From: an uncultured Spirochaetota bacterium
GTDB lineage: Bacteria > Spirochaetota > UBA4802 > UBA5550
NCBI GenBank assembly: GCA_937872225.1
Contig: CALMRZ010000024.1
Location: 46,505-110,504 of the forward strand
Reading direction: 5' to 3'
Length of the DNA: 64,000 nucleotides
Shown: one piece after another, positions 9,046 to 17,193 of the stretch
Layout of the letters: every line of letters begins with the position of its first letter
How positions within the stretch are numbered: the first letter of the stretch is position 1
Notes under the pieces: model-generated
Seen by the model: the letters and a program-made list of their open reading frames with translations, nothing else
Told to the model about the DNA's origin: nothing
Database searches by the model: none
Program-made: the position numbers and the translations under genes

Positions 9046-10062
9046 CTATTTCCACTTTATCTTTTTCAACAGCAGGTATGCCTCTTTCTCTTCCATGGCG
9101 CATTCGCGGTATAATTGGGCCGTCTTCTCCAAGTCAACGTCATCGGTTTTTCCCTGGATGAATTTCCCGCATGATGAAGCGGCAAGCCTCCACTTGTCGC
9201 CGATGGCCACAAATTTTTTCGAGGCTTCCAGCAGTTCAGGGATCTTCAGCAGGTCATAGGCTTCCCTGAGGAAGGCTGCGTACATGTACCGGAACCCCCC
9301 TCCGCCGGTGCCGACCTCCTCCTGAAAAAGAACAATGTGATAGAAGAGCCCTCTCACGGCCTTTATGTCCGGATTTTTCCGGAGCCGCTTTACCATCCTG
9401 GCAAAGGTTTTCATGCCCAGGACTCCGTAATAGGGAAACATAGGCTGCAGCATCATGAACAAAACACGCTTAATCGATTTTTTTACCGCTTTTTTATAAT
9501 CTACTGTTTCAGGAAACTCGAGAGGATAAAACATGAACCCCTTTGGCGCAGTGGGCCCTTTGGAAAAACGGGCATTCTGAAGATCTTCACGATGGACCCT
9601 TGTTTGATGGTCCCACAGGGGATCGTTGATCAGGTATTCATCCCCTTCCCTGCCGGTGACAATGGTCATGTGGCTGTTGTTGGGAATGCGGAAATCCCCC
9701 AGAAAATATCTGAGATATGCCACGGAAGCCTGGATACCCACCGGCTTGCCTTCATCCAGCAGCCGGTCCAGTTCATCCATGGCTTCCTGCTCATTATTGT
9801 ATGTCTTGATGCAGAATTTGATTCCCAGGCGCTTCTGCACTCCCCTGACTATGCTCTGCGGAAGCATCCGCCACGCAAGGAGGGGCCGACCCCAAATTTT
9901 GACAAAGGGCAGATACACGAAGCCGATATTACTCGAGATACCGAAGGCCATGGGCTCAGATAGATTAAAGCCGTAATTGGTTACGATTGAAGAGACAGAG
10001 CCCGATTCGCAGTGCCCCCCCTGGTAGTGTTTGTATGGTTTCTGCGCTATTGCTTTTTTCAT
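9046..10062 (-). CDS. BtrH-like ACP acyltransferase, copy 2
   Basis: 338-residue paralogue of the 7566-8585 product with the same layout. Cys18 sits in YQGGHCES, the likely catalytic His in NNSHMTIV and the Asp in YLINDP, all conserved between copies. The FQEEVGTGGGGFR block in the C-terminal domain is shared almost exactly. The start codon overlaps the partner stop as TAATG. The nucleotide sequence looks less GC-rich than copy 1 (many AAA and TTT codons), so the duplication is old or the copies arrived separately. The two copies probably act on different acceptors or acyl-ACPs. Confidence 0.8.
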   Translation of the reverse strand: MKKAIAQKPYKHYQGGHCESGSVSSIVTNYGFNLSEPMAFGISSNIGFVYLPFVKIWGRPLLAWRMLPQSIVRGVQKRLGIKFCIKTYNNEQEAMDELDRLLDEGKPVGIQASVAYLRYFLGDFRIPNNSHMTIVTGREGDEYLINDPLWDHQTRVHREDLQNARFSKGPTAPKGFMFYPLEFPETVDYKKAVKKSIKRVLFMMLQPMFPYYGVLGMKTFARMVKRLRKNPDIKAVRGLFYHIVLFQEEVGTGGGGFRYMYAAFLREAYDLLKIPELLEASKKFVAIGDKWRLAASSCGKFIQGKTDDVDLEKTAQLYRECAMEEKEAYLLLKKIKWK

Positions 10063-10463
10063 TACAGGGTACTCTTGAATTTTTTTATAGTTTCAACGTC
10101 GGTGTGAAGAACATGGGCGTACCGGGCAAGGGTCTTATCATCCAGCTTTTCAAATCCCCGAGGTGTTAAATGCTTTTTCACTTTTCGCCATGGCATCCCG
10201 GTAAATTGGGCCAGGCCGATAGGATCCAGAAATGCCTTGTACATGAAGTATTCAAGCGTTGATGACTGACCGTTCTTGACTTTTATCTTTGCCTCTTCGG
10301 CCAGTTCGGTGAATTCTTTCTGAAGATTGAGCCCCGCATAGTATCCCGGGTCCCATCCATCTGATTGAACTTTTTCAAATTTTCCCTCGTCGTTCTCCGC
10401 GTAGTGGACCAAGGTCGTTTTGAGCATTCGTTTGCCGTCCTGGGGAACTTCTTTTAATTTCAT
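10062..10463 (-). CDS. Small partner of BtrH-like protein, copy 2
   Basis: 133-residue paralogue of the 8582-8986 product. Conserved blocks are EVPQDGKRM at the N-terminus, SDGWDPGY in the middle (SNGWEPGY in copy 1), a helix-turn-helix-like LAQFTGMPWRKVKKHL and PRGFEKLDD. It is the first gene of a four-gene minus-strand run (small-BtrH-small-BtrH). Its upstream sequence TTTAACAGGA...GGTATGAAA is nearly the same as that in front of the broken copy at 14412, showing common descent including the leader. Function unknown. Confidence 0.72.
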   Translation of the reverse strand: MKLKEVPQDGKRMLKTTLVHYAENDEGKFEKVQSDGWDPGYYAGLNLQKEFTELAEEAKIKVKNGQSSTLEYFMYKAFLDPIGLAQFTGMPWRKVKKHLTPRGFEKLDDKTLARYAHVLHTDVETIKKFKSTL

Positions 10464-10512
10464 ACCAGTATCCTGTTAAATGATTTAGTAGCCTTATCGC
10501 TAATAAATATTT

Positions 10513-10518
10513 TGTCAA
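10513..10518 (-). promoter_or_regulatory. Candidate -35 element for the BtrH-module operon
   Basis: On the minus strand a perfect TTGACA lies about 50 bases before the start of the small gene at 10463, in AT-rich DNA. No convincing -10 hexamer at the right distance is seen, so this is weak evidence. The rest of the 298-base gap 10464-10761 is AT-rich and holds no gene that I can see. Confidence 0.25.
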
Positions 10519-10761
10519 CAAAAAATACCGCAACTGAACATCTGAAGCAGTTTATGAATTAATTGATGTTACATGTTTATTTATCGTTCATTATAAAAAT
10601 CTAGAAATCAGTATCTGCTCCAATACCGTCCCATCAAACACCCTGGGTCCTCTTTGATCAAGAGGGCTTTCCTTAATGTTAAGTCTTGAAATATCATTTT
10701 TTATGGTTGATTTATTTCAAATTTCCCGTCAGGTATGGGGAATACTTTCGAGGGAGGGACC

Positions 10762-11253
10762 ATGAGAGATACATTTCGGCGGTATTTAATGGGTTATAGT
10801 TTAACAGCGCTCTGTATTCTGCTGCTTTGCGGCTGCTACCCTAAGGCGGTGGGACCTGCCGGTCCTGACGGCAAGCGTTTGACCTGGGACATGATGAATA
10901 CAGAACAGCGCACGGTGCACATGAAAAATATCGTGATGCCGCGCGCGGCTGAAGTGTTCCGGACCTGGCGTCCGAAGAAATATGCCGTGGTGAACTGCAC
11001 TCTGTGTCACGGCCGCGGAACAGCAACCGGAAATTTCAACATGCCCACCGGGCATCTTCCGCGACTCAGTGGCGATTGGACCCTGGGGCCCGAGTTTAAA
11101 AAATACCCGGACACAACGAGGCTGAAACTGGACCGGCTGGTCCCCTTGATGGCCAAAGCCCTGGGAAAGAAGTCCTTTAGCATTACAACCCGGCGCGGAT
11201 TCGGATGTTATTCCTGCCACCTGGGCCCGGAAGGACCGCTGTTCGGGAACTGA
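10762..11253 (+). CDS. Two-CxxCH cytochrome c-like lipoprotein
   Basis: 163-residue secreted protein. The signal peptide ends in a lipobox (LLLCGC, Cys about 24), so it should be lipid-anchored in the periplasm. Two haem-binding motifs are visible: CTLCH in the middle and CYSCH near the C-terminus, with candidate Met/His ligands between them (MPTGH, LMAKAL). The ATG at 10762 was chosen over the one at 10735 because GAGGGAGG sits 5 bases upstream and the signal peptide then has normal length. It stands alone between divergent and convergent genes. Role is presumably electron transfer; no partner oxidoreductase is in view. Confidence 0.75.
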   Translation: MRDTFRRYLMGYSLTALCILLLCGCYPKAVGPAGPDGKRLTWDMMNTEQRTVHMKNIVMPRAAEVFRTWRPKKYAVVNCTLCHGRGTATGNFNMPTGHLPRLSGDWTLGPEFKKYPDTTRLKLDRLVPLMAKALGKKSFSITTRRGFGCYSCHLGPEGPLFGN

Positions 11254-11351
11254 TCTTTCCACTGGTTTGCGAATGCCGTATAATCGACGGCAGGGATATT
11301 GTTCTCATCAGTTCCTGGTTCCGGGGCCGGAACCCGCGCATCTCTTTCTTG

Positions 11352-12102
11352 TCAGGATTCCCGTTTCCCTTCACCCCGGGCAATGAGCTCTGCGAGGATG
11401 ACCCCGCGCGCCAGCTCTTTCAACCCGTCAAGCCGGTCCTCGCCGTAGCCGTCGGTCTCAATGGCGGGGTGTATCGTCATGATCGCGGTGCCAGGGAACA
11501 CGTTCCAGCCCCCCGGCGGCAGGATGCGCCGGGTGCCGGTGATGGTGACGGGAAGCAGGGGCAGGTTGAGTTCCCGGGCGATCACGAATGCACCGTTCTT
11601 GAACTCACCGAGGGCGCCGGTCCGGGTCCCTTCCGGGAGCATGATGATCGAGGTGCCGCCGACGATTTTAGAACGGGCGCTATCGAGGGTTCTCCTGAGT
11701 GCCTCGGGGCTTGAGCGATCGATATAGATATTGCCGCCCTTCTCGCCCGCATATCCGAACAGGGGGACTTTCCGCAGCTCTGACTTCATCACCCACTTGA
11801 TGTTGATGCCGAGCCAGCCATAGTGCACCAGGATATCATACTGGCCCTGATGGTTGGCGATGACCATGTACGAGCGGCCTTTCTCCCTTGTTCTCCCTGC
11901 CGATTACCTTCACCCGTATCGGCGTGATGCAGATGATAAACCGCGACCACCAGACCCCGGTCGTGCGGTGCGCTACCCGGTCATTGAACAGGAACACGAT
12001 GGCGATGCCCAGGAGCACGAAGAAGCAGGTCGCGAGCACGGTCAGGGGAATGAGCACCAGGAACTAGTACGGCTGATACAGGAGACGGAGGAGTTTTCGC
12101 AT
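11352..12102 (-). pseudogene. PlsC-like 1-acyl-glycerol-phosphate acyltransferase, broken
   Basis: The protein is recognisable as a lysophosphatidate acyltransferase: an N-terminal membrane segment (about 12057-11960), the HX4D motif in NHQGQYD, and FPEGTR-type motif LPEGTRTG. It is split by two lesions. Reading from ATG at 12102 (MRKLLRLLYQPY) an in-frame TAG occurs at 12064-12066. A frame change between about 11890 and 11873 separates VIGRENKG from SYMVIANHQ. The downstream frame 11352-11867 still encodes 171 residues with both catalytic motifs, and 11836-12057 encodes the N-terminal anchor. An intact gene would acylate a glycerol-phosphate or similar backbone. The TAG is not a homopolymer error, so genuine decay is likely, though a start downstream of it is possible. 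Confidence 0.75.
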
Positions 12103-12172
12103 GAAACCCATAACCACTATCCTTTATACAAAAAAAAGAGACTCTGCCCGCAGCGCGCCGTGACGGCGGCCG

Positions 12173-12718
12173 CTAGTTAGTTGGAAAGTATGCCGTCCAT
12201 ACCAGGGCGTCGAGAAGGGCGGTCTGCACGCAGAACGCTGCGCACCCGATCACCGCGAGCCGGTGCGCCCACACCGGCGCGGCCGGCTGAACCGTTATGA
12301 GGGCCCCCAGGAGCAGCAGTGACGCTATGCCGGTAATTCCCAGCACCGCGCGGATTCCTATCCAGCAAATGCGCGATGGGTTCCCGAGCATGACGAACGT
12401 AAGCGGCATCCAGAGCGCCGAGGGCACAAGGACCAGGGCATAGAGCCAGGGGAAAAGCCCGTATGAAAAATGACCGGCGATCGTGGCCCCGTCCGGGTTC
12501 AGGCGGAACATGATAAAATACGTAAAGGCAAGGTATCCGGCCGCAGCGGTGAACATCGAGATGGTGTATACGGGCATGATAGCGCGGGGAACTTCGCCCC
12601 AGAGGGCGCCGCGTGTTTCAGGGTGGTTCATGATGCCGATCACATAGCTGGCAAGCACGGCCGCGCCGCCGACCAGGTTTATCAGCAACAGGTAGAGCTT
12701 GTGCGGATGCATGTTCAT
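12173..12718 (-). CDS. Integral membrane protein, unknown function
   Basis: 181 residues with about five hydrophobic segments (near residues 8-28, 48-68, 85-108, 120-140 and 150-172). I do not recognise the family; length and segment number are reminiscent of small sensor or TspO-like proteins but the diagnostic motifs are not seen. It lies upstream of the PlsC pseudogene on the same strand, 70 bases away. A run of T follows GC-rich inverted sequence just downstream (12125-12170 read on the minus strand), possibly a terminator. Confidence 0.65.
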   Translation of the reverse strand: MNMHPHKLYLLLINLVGGAAVLASYVIGIMNHPETRGALWGEVPRAIMPVYTISMFTAAAGYLAFTYFIMFRLNPDGATIAGHFSYGLFPWLYALVLVPSALWMPLTFVMLGNPSRICWIGIRAVLGITGIASLLLLGALITVQPAAPVWAHRLAVIGCAAFCVQTALLDALVWTAYFPTN

Positions 12719-12870
12719 AGGTTCCTCCCGGATTTAGTGCTCACCAATTAAAAAAGTATGGTATCGGTTATATCAATCTAATATACAACACTATCTGCCC
12801 GTCGTGTATAGCGCAAAAAAATTATTAATTACTGCATAATGATGGCTTCGCCCTCAACCCAAATAAAAGG

Positions 12871-12911
12871 AGCAGGGAGCCCTGCGGGGCTTTTAAGGGG
12901 CTGCGCCCCTT
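12871..12911. repeat. Two adjacent GC-rich hairpins in a gene-free gap
   Basis: The 308-base gap 12719-13026 between divergent genes is AT-rich except for this island. AGCCC at 12878-12882 pairs with GGGCT at 12887-12891, and AAGGGG at 12895-12900 pairs perfectly with CCCCTT at 12906-12911. The position between divergent starts argues against a simple terminator; it may be a copy of a dispersed palindromic element. I see no gene in the gap. Confidence 0.5.
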
Positions 12912-13026
12912 AGAACCCGAAAAAATTTACGCGAAATACGCAGAAAAAAAAGAGTATTACTATAATACCCTGGAACACTGCCCGGAAGACGTTGACATCC
13001 ATAACTAAAATGAATATCTTTATCAC

Positions 13027-13575
13027 ATGAAAAACAAACGCTTAAAGAATCCGCTCACACTAATCGCATCGTCCATACTGCTGCTCGCCGGGTGCAGCGC
13101 TGCGCCCCCCACGCTCGGGACCGTTCCCGGCGTGGACATCAAGCGCTTCATGGGCGACTGGTACGTGATCGCGAACATACCGACCTTTCTGGAAAAGGAG
13201 GCCCACAACGCGGTCGAGTCCTACAAGCTTGATGCCGACGGCACGATCGCAACGACCTTCGCCTTCCGCAAGGGCAGTTTCGACGGTCCGGTCAAGACCT
13301 ATCATCCGCGCGGTTTTATCCGCGATACCGGGTCAAACTCGGTATGGGACATGCAGTTCCTCTGGCCCTTCAAGTCCGAGTTCCTGATAATCTATCTGAA
13401 GAACGACTACTCGGTTACGGTGATCGGCCGCAGCAAGCGCGATTACGTCTGGATCATGGCCCGCACCCCCGCGATCCCCGGGGCCGATTATCAGAAGATA
13501 CTCACCCTCCTGAAGGGTGCGGGGTATGACACAGAAAAGATCCGGAAAGTGCCCCAGAAATGGGGCGCGCCCTGA
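13027..13575 (+). CDS. blc: Outer-membrane lipocalin (Blc-like)
   Basis: 182-residue lipoprotein of the bacterial lipocalin family. A signal peptide ends in the lipobox LLLAGC (Cys about 23). The first lipocalin conserved region FMGDWYVIA (GxW) follows at about residue 40, and the GFIRDTGSNSVWDMQFLWPF and DYVWIMARTP segments match the later strands. Family members bind lysophospholipids or fatty acids on the inner face of the outer membrane. It is monocistronic and preceded by a weak ribosome site; the start puts the charged KNKR right before the hydrophobic core. A role in handling the lipids made by this locus is possible but only by proximity. Confidence 0.9.
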   Translation: MKNKRLKNPLTLIASSILLLAGCSAAPPTLGTVPGVDIKRFMGDWYVIANIPTFLEKEAHNAVESYKLDADGTIATTFAFRKGSFDGPVKTYHPRGFIRDTGSNSVWDMQFLWPFKSEFLIIYLKNDYSVTVIGRSKRDYVWIMARTPAIPGADYQKILTLLKGAGYDTEKIRKVPQKWGAP

Positions 13576-13733
13576 TTCATCCCGGTTCGCACGACGATAA
13601 TAATATCCATCTTTTGGCGCAGACCCGCCCCTGCCGCGACTTTGGAGCATAGAGGCCGTGCGGTAGCCCGCTAGTCCTCGGAAGAAGAGTCCGCAAGGTT
13701 CGGCTGTTTATCCCGGAAAATGCCGCTGCACAA

Positions 13734-14291
13734 TCAGAAGGCGTAGAGGCGCTGGCCGGCTATGATCATGACACCCTGCCTGAAATCGATATCTTTTCCC
13801 CTGCCGGCGACTCCGCAGCCGCCCATTTCCACGAAAAAGGTCCAGTGCTTCATGACATAGATTTCAATGGCACCGAAGAAACGGGAGGCGAAGAACGGGC
13901 CGCGCTTGCGCGTGATGTCGTACACGATGCCGCCCGTGACGCCGATGTAGAGCCTGCTCTGAAGGTAGATGGGCGTCTTCCACAGGATCCCCGCGGAAGG
14001 CATAACCGCGGTACTCCAGTGACGCGACTTCATCATACCGGTTGATGATTGACGAAAATAATACTGATTGGTAATGACCGGCGAGTCGAGGCGGATGGCG
14101 AAGCCTTTACCCAGAAAGATATGAAAATCGAGACCGTACATCGGGTCTTCGTTATACAGGCCCACGGGGATCCCGATACCGAAGCGCTGATTATAAATCG
14201 GCTCTTCCCCCGGTTTGATCGGCTGAGCCACGGCGGTTGTAGCCACCGCAATGAAGAGAAAAAAAAGCAATGCACACACGCGAAAAACCAT
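13734..14291 (-). CDS. Small outer-membrane beta-barrel-like protein
   Basis: 185 residues with a clear Sec signal peptide (VCALLFFLFIAVATTAVAQ, cleavage near residue 23). The mature part is rich in alternating aromatic/glycine strands (GIGIPVGLYNEDPMYG, RLYIGVTGGIVYDI, HWTFFVEMGGCGV) and ends in an aromatic residue (LYAF), as outer-membrane barrels do. The length would fit an eight-strand barrel. A strong ribosome site (GAGGAGGT) precedes the ATG and overlaps the end of a broken small gene at 14318-14412. Family not identified. Confidence 0.65.
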   Translation of the reverse strand: MVFRVCALLFFLFIAVATTAVAQPIKPGEEPIYNQRFGIGIPVGLYNEDPMYGLDFHIFLGKGFAIRLDSPVITNQYYFRQSSTGMMKSRHWSTAVMPSAGILWKTPIYLQSRLYIGVTGGIVYDITRKRGPFFASRFFGAIEIYVMKHWTFFVEMGGCGVAGRGKDIDFRQGVMIIAGQRLYAF

Positions 14292-14317
14292 ACCGTTACC
14301 TCCTCGTTAAAAAAAGG

Positions 14318-14412
14318 AATTCGTTCAAATAAGCCCTTATCATTGATCGCATACAGCGACAGTGTTTTCTTGAACATTTTTTCCCGTCTTGAGGAACTAC
14401 TTGAACTTTCAT
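14318..14412 (-). pseudogene. Truncated, frameshifted third copy of the BtrH-partner gene
   Basis: Starting from ATG at 14412 the frame reads MKVQVVPQDGKK, matching MKVNEVPQDGKR (8986) and MKLKEVPQDGKR (10463). After a run of six A (14377-14382) the match continues in the neighbouring frame: MFKKTLSLYAIND followed by KGLFERI, against MLKTTLVHYAENDEGKFEKV. It then stops matching at about 14318 where the next gene's ribosome site begins. The leader TTTAACAGGA...GGTATGAAA is also shared with the 10463 copy. So a third module once stood here; its BtrH-like gene is gone. The A-run frameshift alone could be a sequencing error, but the truncation could not. Confidence 0.7.
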
Positions 14413-14536
14413 ACCTGCGTCCTGTTAAAGGATAAAGCATCAATATTGCAAACATGCCTTTGCCAACACAAATCCCGTGGAACAATAAGCAATGCACTGT
14501 GAAATCAGTATGGCTTCTGGTAAAACATTTAGAAGA

Positions 14537-14557
14537 CCCCTCTATGCCTCTGAGGGG
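14537..14557. repeat. Short hairpin upstream of transposase scrap
   Basis: CCCCTC at 14537-14542 is the inverse of GAGGGG at 14552-14557, with a 9-base loop. It sits about 90 bases before the transposase-like fragment and may belong to that element's end or be a terminator for nothing now present. Confidence 0.35.
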
Positions 14558-14647
14558 GCATTATGTTCAGGAGAATTGACAAAAATAGAGAATTACTGCC
14601 TTCTATTAAAGTCGACCAAAAATTTATATTAGGAAGAAGGCAACCAC

Positions 14648-14773
14648 ATGAAAAGAATACAGGATTATATTTTGAAAGGTCAAGAAATATTTGTAGGATT
14701 GGAAGATTCCAAGAAGACATGAAAGGTTTGTGTCCGCAGCAGCGGCAGGGGGGCGTGTATTTGAATTTATGTT
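14648..14773 (+). mobile_element. Remnant of an IS110-type transposase gene (5' end)
   Basis: From ATG at 14648 the frame reads MKRIQDYILKGQEIFVGLED, then SKKT, a TGA, then KVCVRS. This resembles the start of IS110-family transposases, in which a catalytic Asp/Glu follows a GL or GID stretch and is followed by SKKTW; the TGA stands where TGG (Trp) is expected. Similarity fades by about 14773 and no other part of an element is present. The gene-free gap 14413-14853 contains otherwise only the hairpin at 14537 and AT-rich sequence. Identification is from memory of the family pattern, so moderate confidence. Confidence 0.4.
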
Positions 14774-14853
14774 GACTTTATTACCATAAAAACTATTAAA
14801 TCAATACATTGTTGGCAATTTATTCTTATAATAAAATTATCACGAGGCAACCA

Positions 14854-15678
14854 ATGGATGCTGAAAAATGGTGGAGCACCTGGGCCCCGGTATGGGACCA
14901 TATAGAAGACAGGCATTTCGGCACCACGACCACCGAATCTCTTATGGAGCATATTAAACCCGATGTCCTGGTAGTCGGCGCAGGTCAAGGACTCATTGTA
15001 CGGCATTTAATGAACAAAGGCATCAGCGCAACGGGCCTTGATATAAATCCGAACATGGTTAAAGTCGCGAAAGAAAAATATAATCTCGACATAGTTGAAG
15101 GAGATGCCGGAAAACTTCCCTTCAGTGATGATTCATACTCCACGGTCATCATTTCCTCAGGCGTGGTCGATTACGGCGCCGATGAGGCGGCCATTGCGAC
15201 CTTCATAAACGAGGCGAAACGAGTATGCCGCAGGGGCGGCAAGGTCCTGGTTGCTTTTTATAAAATCAAGGAACGCATTGAAAGGATATACAGGAAGATC
15301 GGCGTCATCGACTCAGACAGCAACTACCGCATGCGGAGGATCTTCGAGATAAACGAAATTGCCGAGAAATTCCCCCCCCTCTGCGCCATCCCGATACAGA
15401 AATGGACGGGCAAAAGCATGGCGCGGGTCAATTTCGAATGGCTCATTGTCGGCCTGACGCAGCCGAAGGAATTCAGGACCGAAAGAAAATGGATCAATGC
15501 CCTGTTTAAAAACGCCAAAGAAAAAGGCCTTGATAAAAAAGTCATGATCGACAGCGTCCCGGGATCTATCCCCTACCGCGATACGGCACAGGTCAAGGAA
15601 TTAATGGATAAGATCCGCGAGGGGTACAGTGAAATACAAAAATATGATGATTCCTCGGTTGTGATCATCGAAAAATAG
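14854..15678 (+). CDS. SAM-dependent methyltransferase (class I)
   Basis: 274-residue methyltransferase with Rossmann fold. Motif I is VLVVGAGQG near residue 34, followed by the acidic GLDINPNMV and VEGDAGKLPFSDDS, as in the Methyltransf_11 family. Substrate unknown; the C-terminal third is helical and basic. The ATG at 14854 has CGAGG 7 bases upstream; the open frame extends to a TTG at 14809 but that part is low-complexity and unlike the family. It is convergent with the radical SAM gene that ends 3 bases after it. It could methylate the pathway product or be unrelated. Confidence 0.85.
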   Translation: MDAEKWWSTWAPVWDHIEDRHFGTTTTESLMEHIKPDVLVVGAGQGLIVRHLMNKGISATGLDINPNMVKVAKEKYNLDIVEGDAGKLPFSDDSYSTVIISSGVVDYGADEAAIATFINEAKRVCRRGGKVLVAFYKIKERIERIYRKIGVIDSDSNYRMRRIFEINEIAEKFPPLCAIPIQKWTGKSMARVNFEWLIVGLTQPKEFRTERKWINALFKNAKEKGLDKKVMIDSVPGSIPYRDTAQVKELMDKIREGYSEIQKYDDSSVVIIEK

Positions 15679-15680
15679 AA

Positions 15681-16940
15681 TCACAGCTTCTCGCCGAAGG
15701 CTTTCCGGATCAGGTCGCGGCGCCGCGGCCTGTAGGTGCCCAGGGCCATCTCCCGTTCCGCCACCTTCTTGATGAGCTTGTACATCTTCACCTGCTGCGG
15801 CTCGTCCTGGTAGAAGCGCTCCCAGGCAAAGTAATAGAGCTCCTGGAGGCGTTCCGGACTCATCAGCTTCGGCTGAAACACCACCTTCCCGGCGTTGTAG
15901 TCATTCCAGTCATGGCTTATAAGCCGCTTCTCCTTGCGCATGTCGTCGTAGGCCTTGGTGTGGGGGAAGGGCGTGAGGACCGTGAATTCCGCCAGGTCCA
16001 GTTCTATTTCCAGGAGGAAATCGATGAAGCGCTTGATGTACTCCTCGTCATGGTTGTCCATGCCCAGAAGGATGGTCCCTTCCACGGCAATGTCGTGGTC
16101 ATGGTAGCGTTTGATGCGCTCCCTGATAAAATCCGAGGTGTCGAACACGGCCTGGTACACATACCAGGCGCCGGCCTGGCGCGCCAGGTCGAGGACCTCC
16201 GGCTTGTCCTCTATGGTATGGCTGCACCAGTTCTTTTTCAGCGGTATCATCTCGCGGAAAAGGTCCATCTCCCACTGCGTGTCCTGGGCAAGGGAATTAT
16301 CCACCACGAAGAGGCGGTTGTTGTCCGTGAGGGCCATTTCTTCAATGGCCCTGTCTATGGGCCGGGGGCGGAATTTCCTGCCGCCCAGGTAGGCCACCGC
16401 GCAGGGGTAGCAGTTGAACCGGCATCCCCGCGACGCGTGCACCAGGTCCACCATCTGCACGCCCTTGTAGTAATAGAGGTCGCGCTTGTAAATGCTCCGC
16501 CGGGCCGGACCCACGCTCTCTATGGGTGGGAGGTCAGCGAGATAGTTATAGACCTTCTTGAGGCTGCCCTTCCTGAAATCGGAAAACACCTCTTCCATGC
16601 GGCCTTCCGCCTCGCCCAGGAACACGGCATCGGCGTGCTCCATGGTCTCTTCGGCATGGAGCATGGCCGAAATGCCGCCGAACAAGACCTTCTTCCCGCG
16701 GCGCCGGTACTCGTCCGCTATCTCCCAGCCGCGCTTCACCTGGGTCGTGAGCATCATGGATATGCCCACAAAATCAACCGGGTCGTCGTAGCTGAAACGC
16801 TCGAGATTTTCGTCGATGAATTCAACCTCGACGTAATCCGGCAGCGCGGCGGCCATCACCGCCGGTCCGTGGGGCGGCAGGTTGAATGTTGTCTGTTCCG
16901 GGAGTTTCTCCCAGCGGGGATAGATAAGTCTGAATTTCAT
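15681..16940 (-). CDS. B12-binding radical SAM protein
   Basis: 419 residues. The N-terminal 150 residues have the cobalamin-binding-like Rossmann pattern (VDFVGISMM, KVLFGGISAML, AVFLGEAEG) and the core has a CRFNCYPC cluster motif (CX3CX2C) binding the SAM iron-sulfur cluster. Proteins of this layout do radical methylations, cyclisations or other chemistry on unactivated carbons, often in lipid or antibiotic pathways. ATG at 16940 was chosen because GAGGAG lies 7 bases upstream and the protein then starts MKFRLIYPRW; the frame extends 19 codons further. It is one of three B12-radical SAM genes here (others at 24926 and 41716). Confidence 0.88.
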   Translation of the reverse strand: MKFRLIYPRWEKLPEQTTFNLPPHGPAVMAAALPDYVEVEFIDENLERFSYDDPVDFVGISMMLTTQVKRGWEIADEYRRRGKKVLFGGISAMLHAEETMEHADAVFLGEAEGRMEEVFSDFRKGSLKKVYNYLADLPPIESVGPARRSIYKRDLYYYKGVQMVDLVHASRGCRFNCYPCAVAYLGGRKFRPRPIDRAIEEMALTDNNRLFVVDNSLAQDTQWEMDLFREMIPLKKNWCSHTIEDKPEVLDLARQAGAWYVYQAVFDTSDFIRERIKRYHDHDIAVEGTILLGMDNHDEEYIKRFIDFLLEIELDLAEFTVLTPFPHTKAYDDMRKEKRLISHDWNDYNAGKVVFQPKLMSPERLQELYYFAWERFYQDEPQQVKMYKLIKKVAEREMALGTYRPRRRDLIRKAFGEKL

Positions 16941-17193
16941 AAGGTGCTCCTCGCGCAGACAAAAGCTTCTCTGTACCGACCTGTCACTGTCAAGCATTTA
17001 ACAATTTTATGCCACCGCCGCCGGTTCAATGGCAGAGGTTTGCATCCCGCTCTTCACTGTTTTATATTCACCAGACTTGAACATCCCGACAGGATCGGGC
17101 CAAGTTTTTAATTGAAATATATTATGGCTGTATATATTTTTAAAGAGCTGTCATTATCGAATGAATACACGTAGACACAGGGAATCCGAGTGA

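Noticed and set aside
8582..10463. Small BtrH partners as toxin-antitoxin antitoxins
   Set aside because: The HTH-like stretch invited this, but the partner is an ACP acyltransferase-like protein with a full triad and the locus context is biosynthetic.
12871..12911. Rho-independent terminator
   Set aside because: The hairpins lie between two divergent gene starts, so there is no upstream transcript to end; kept as a repeat instead.
15912..17111. A 399-codon plus-strand open frame opposite the B12-radical SAM gene
   Set aside because: It is antisense to a gene with clear motifs and its own sequence is rich in Val, Gly, His and Arg without domains; a high-GC shadow.
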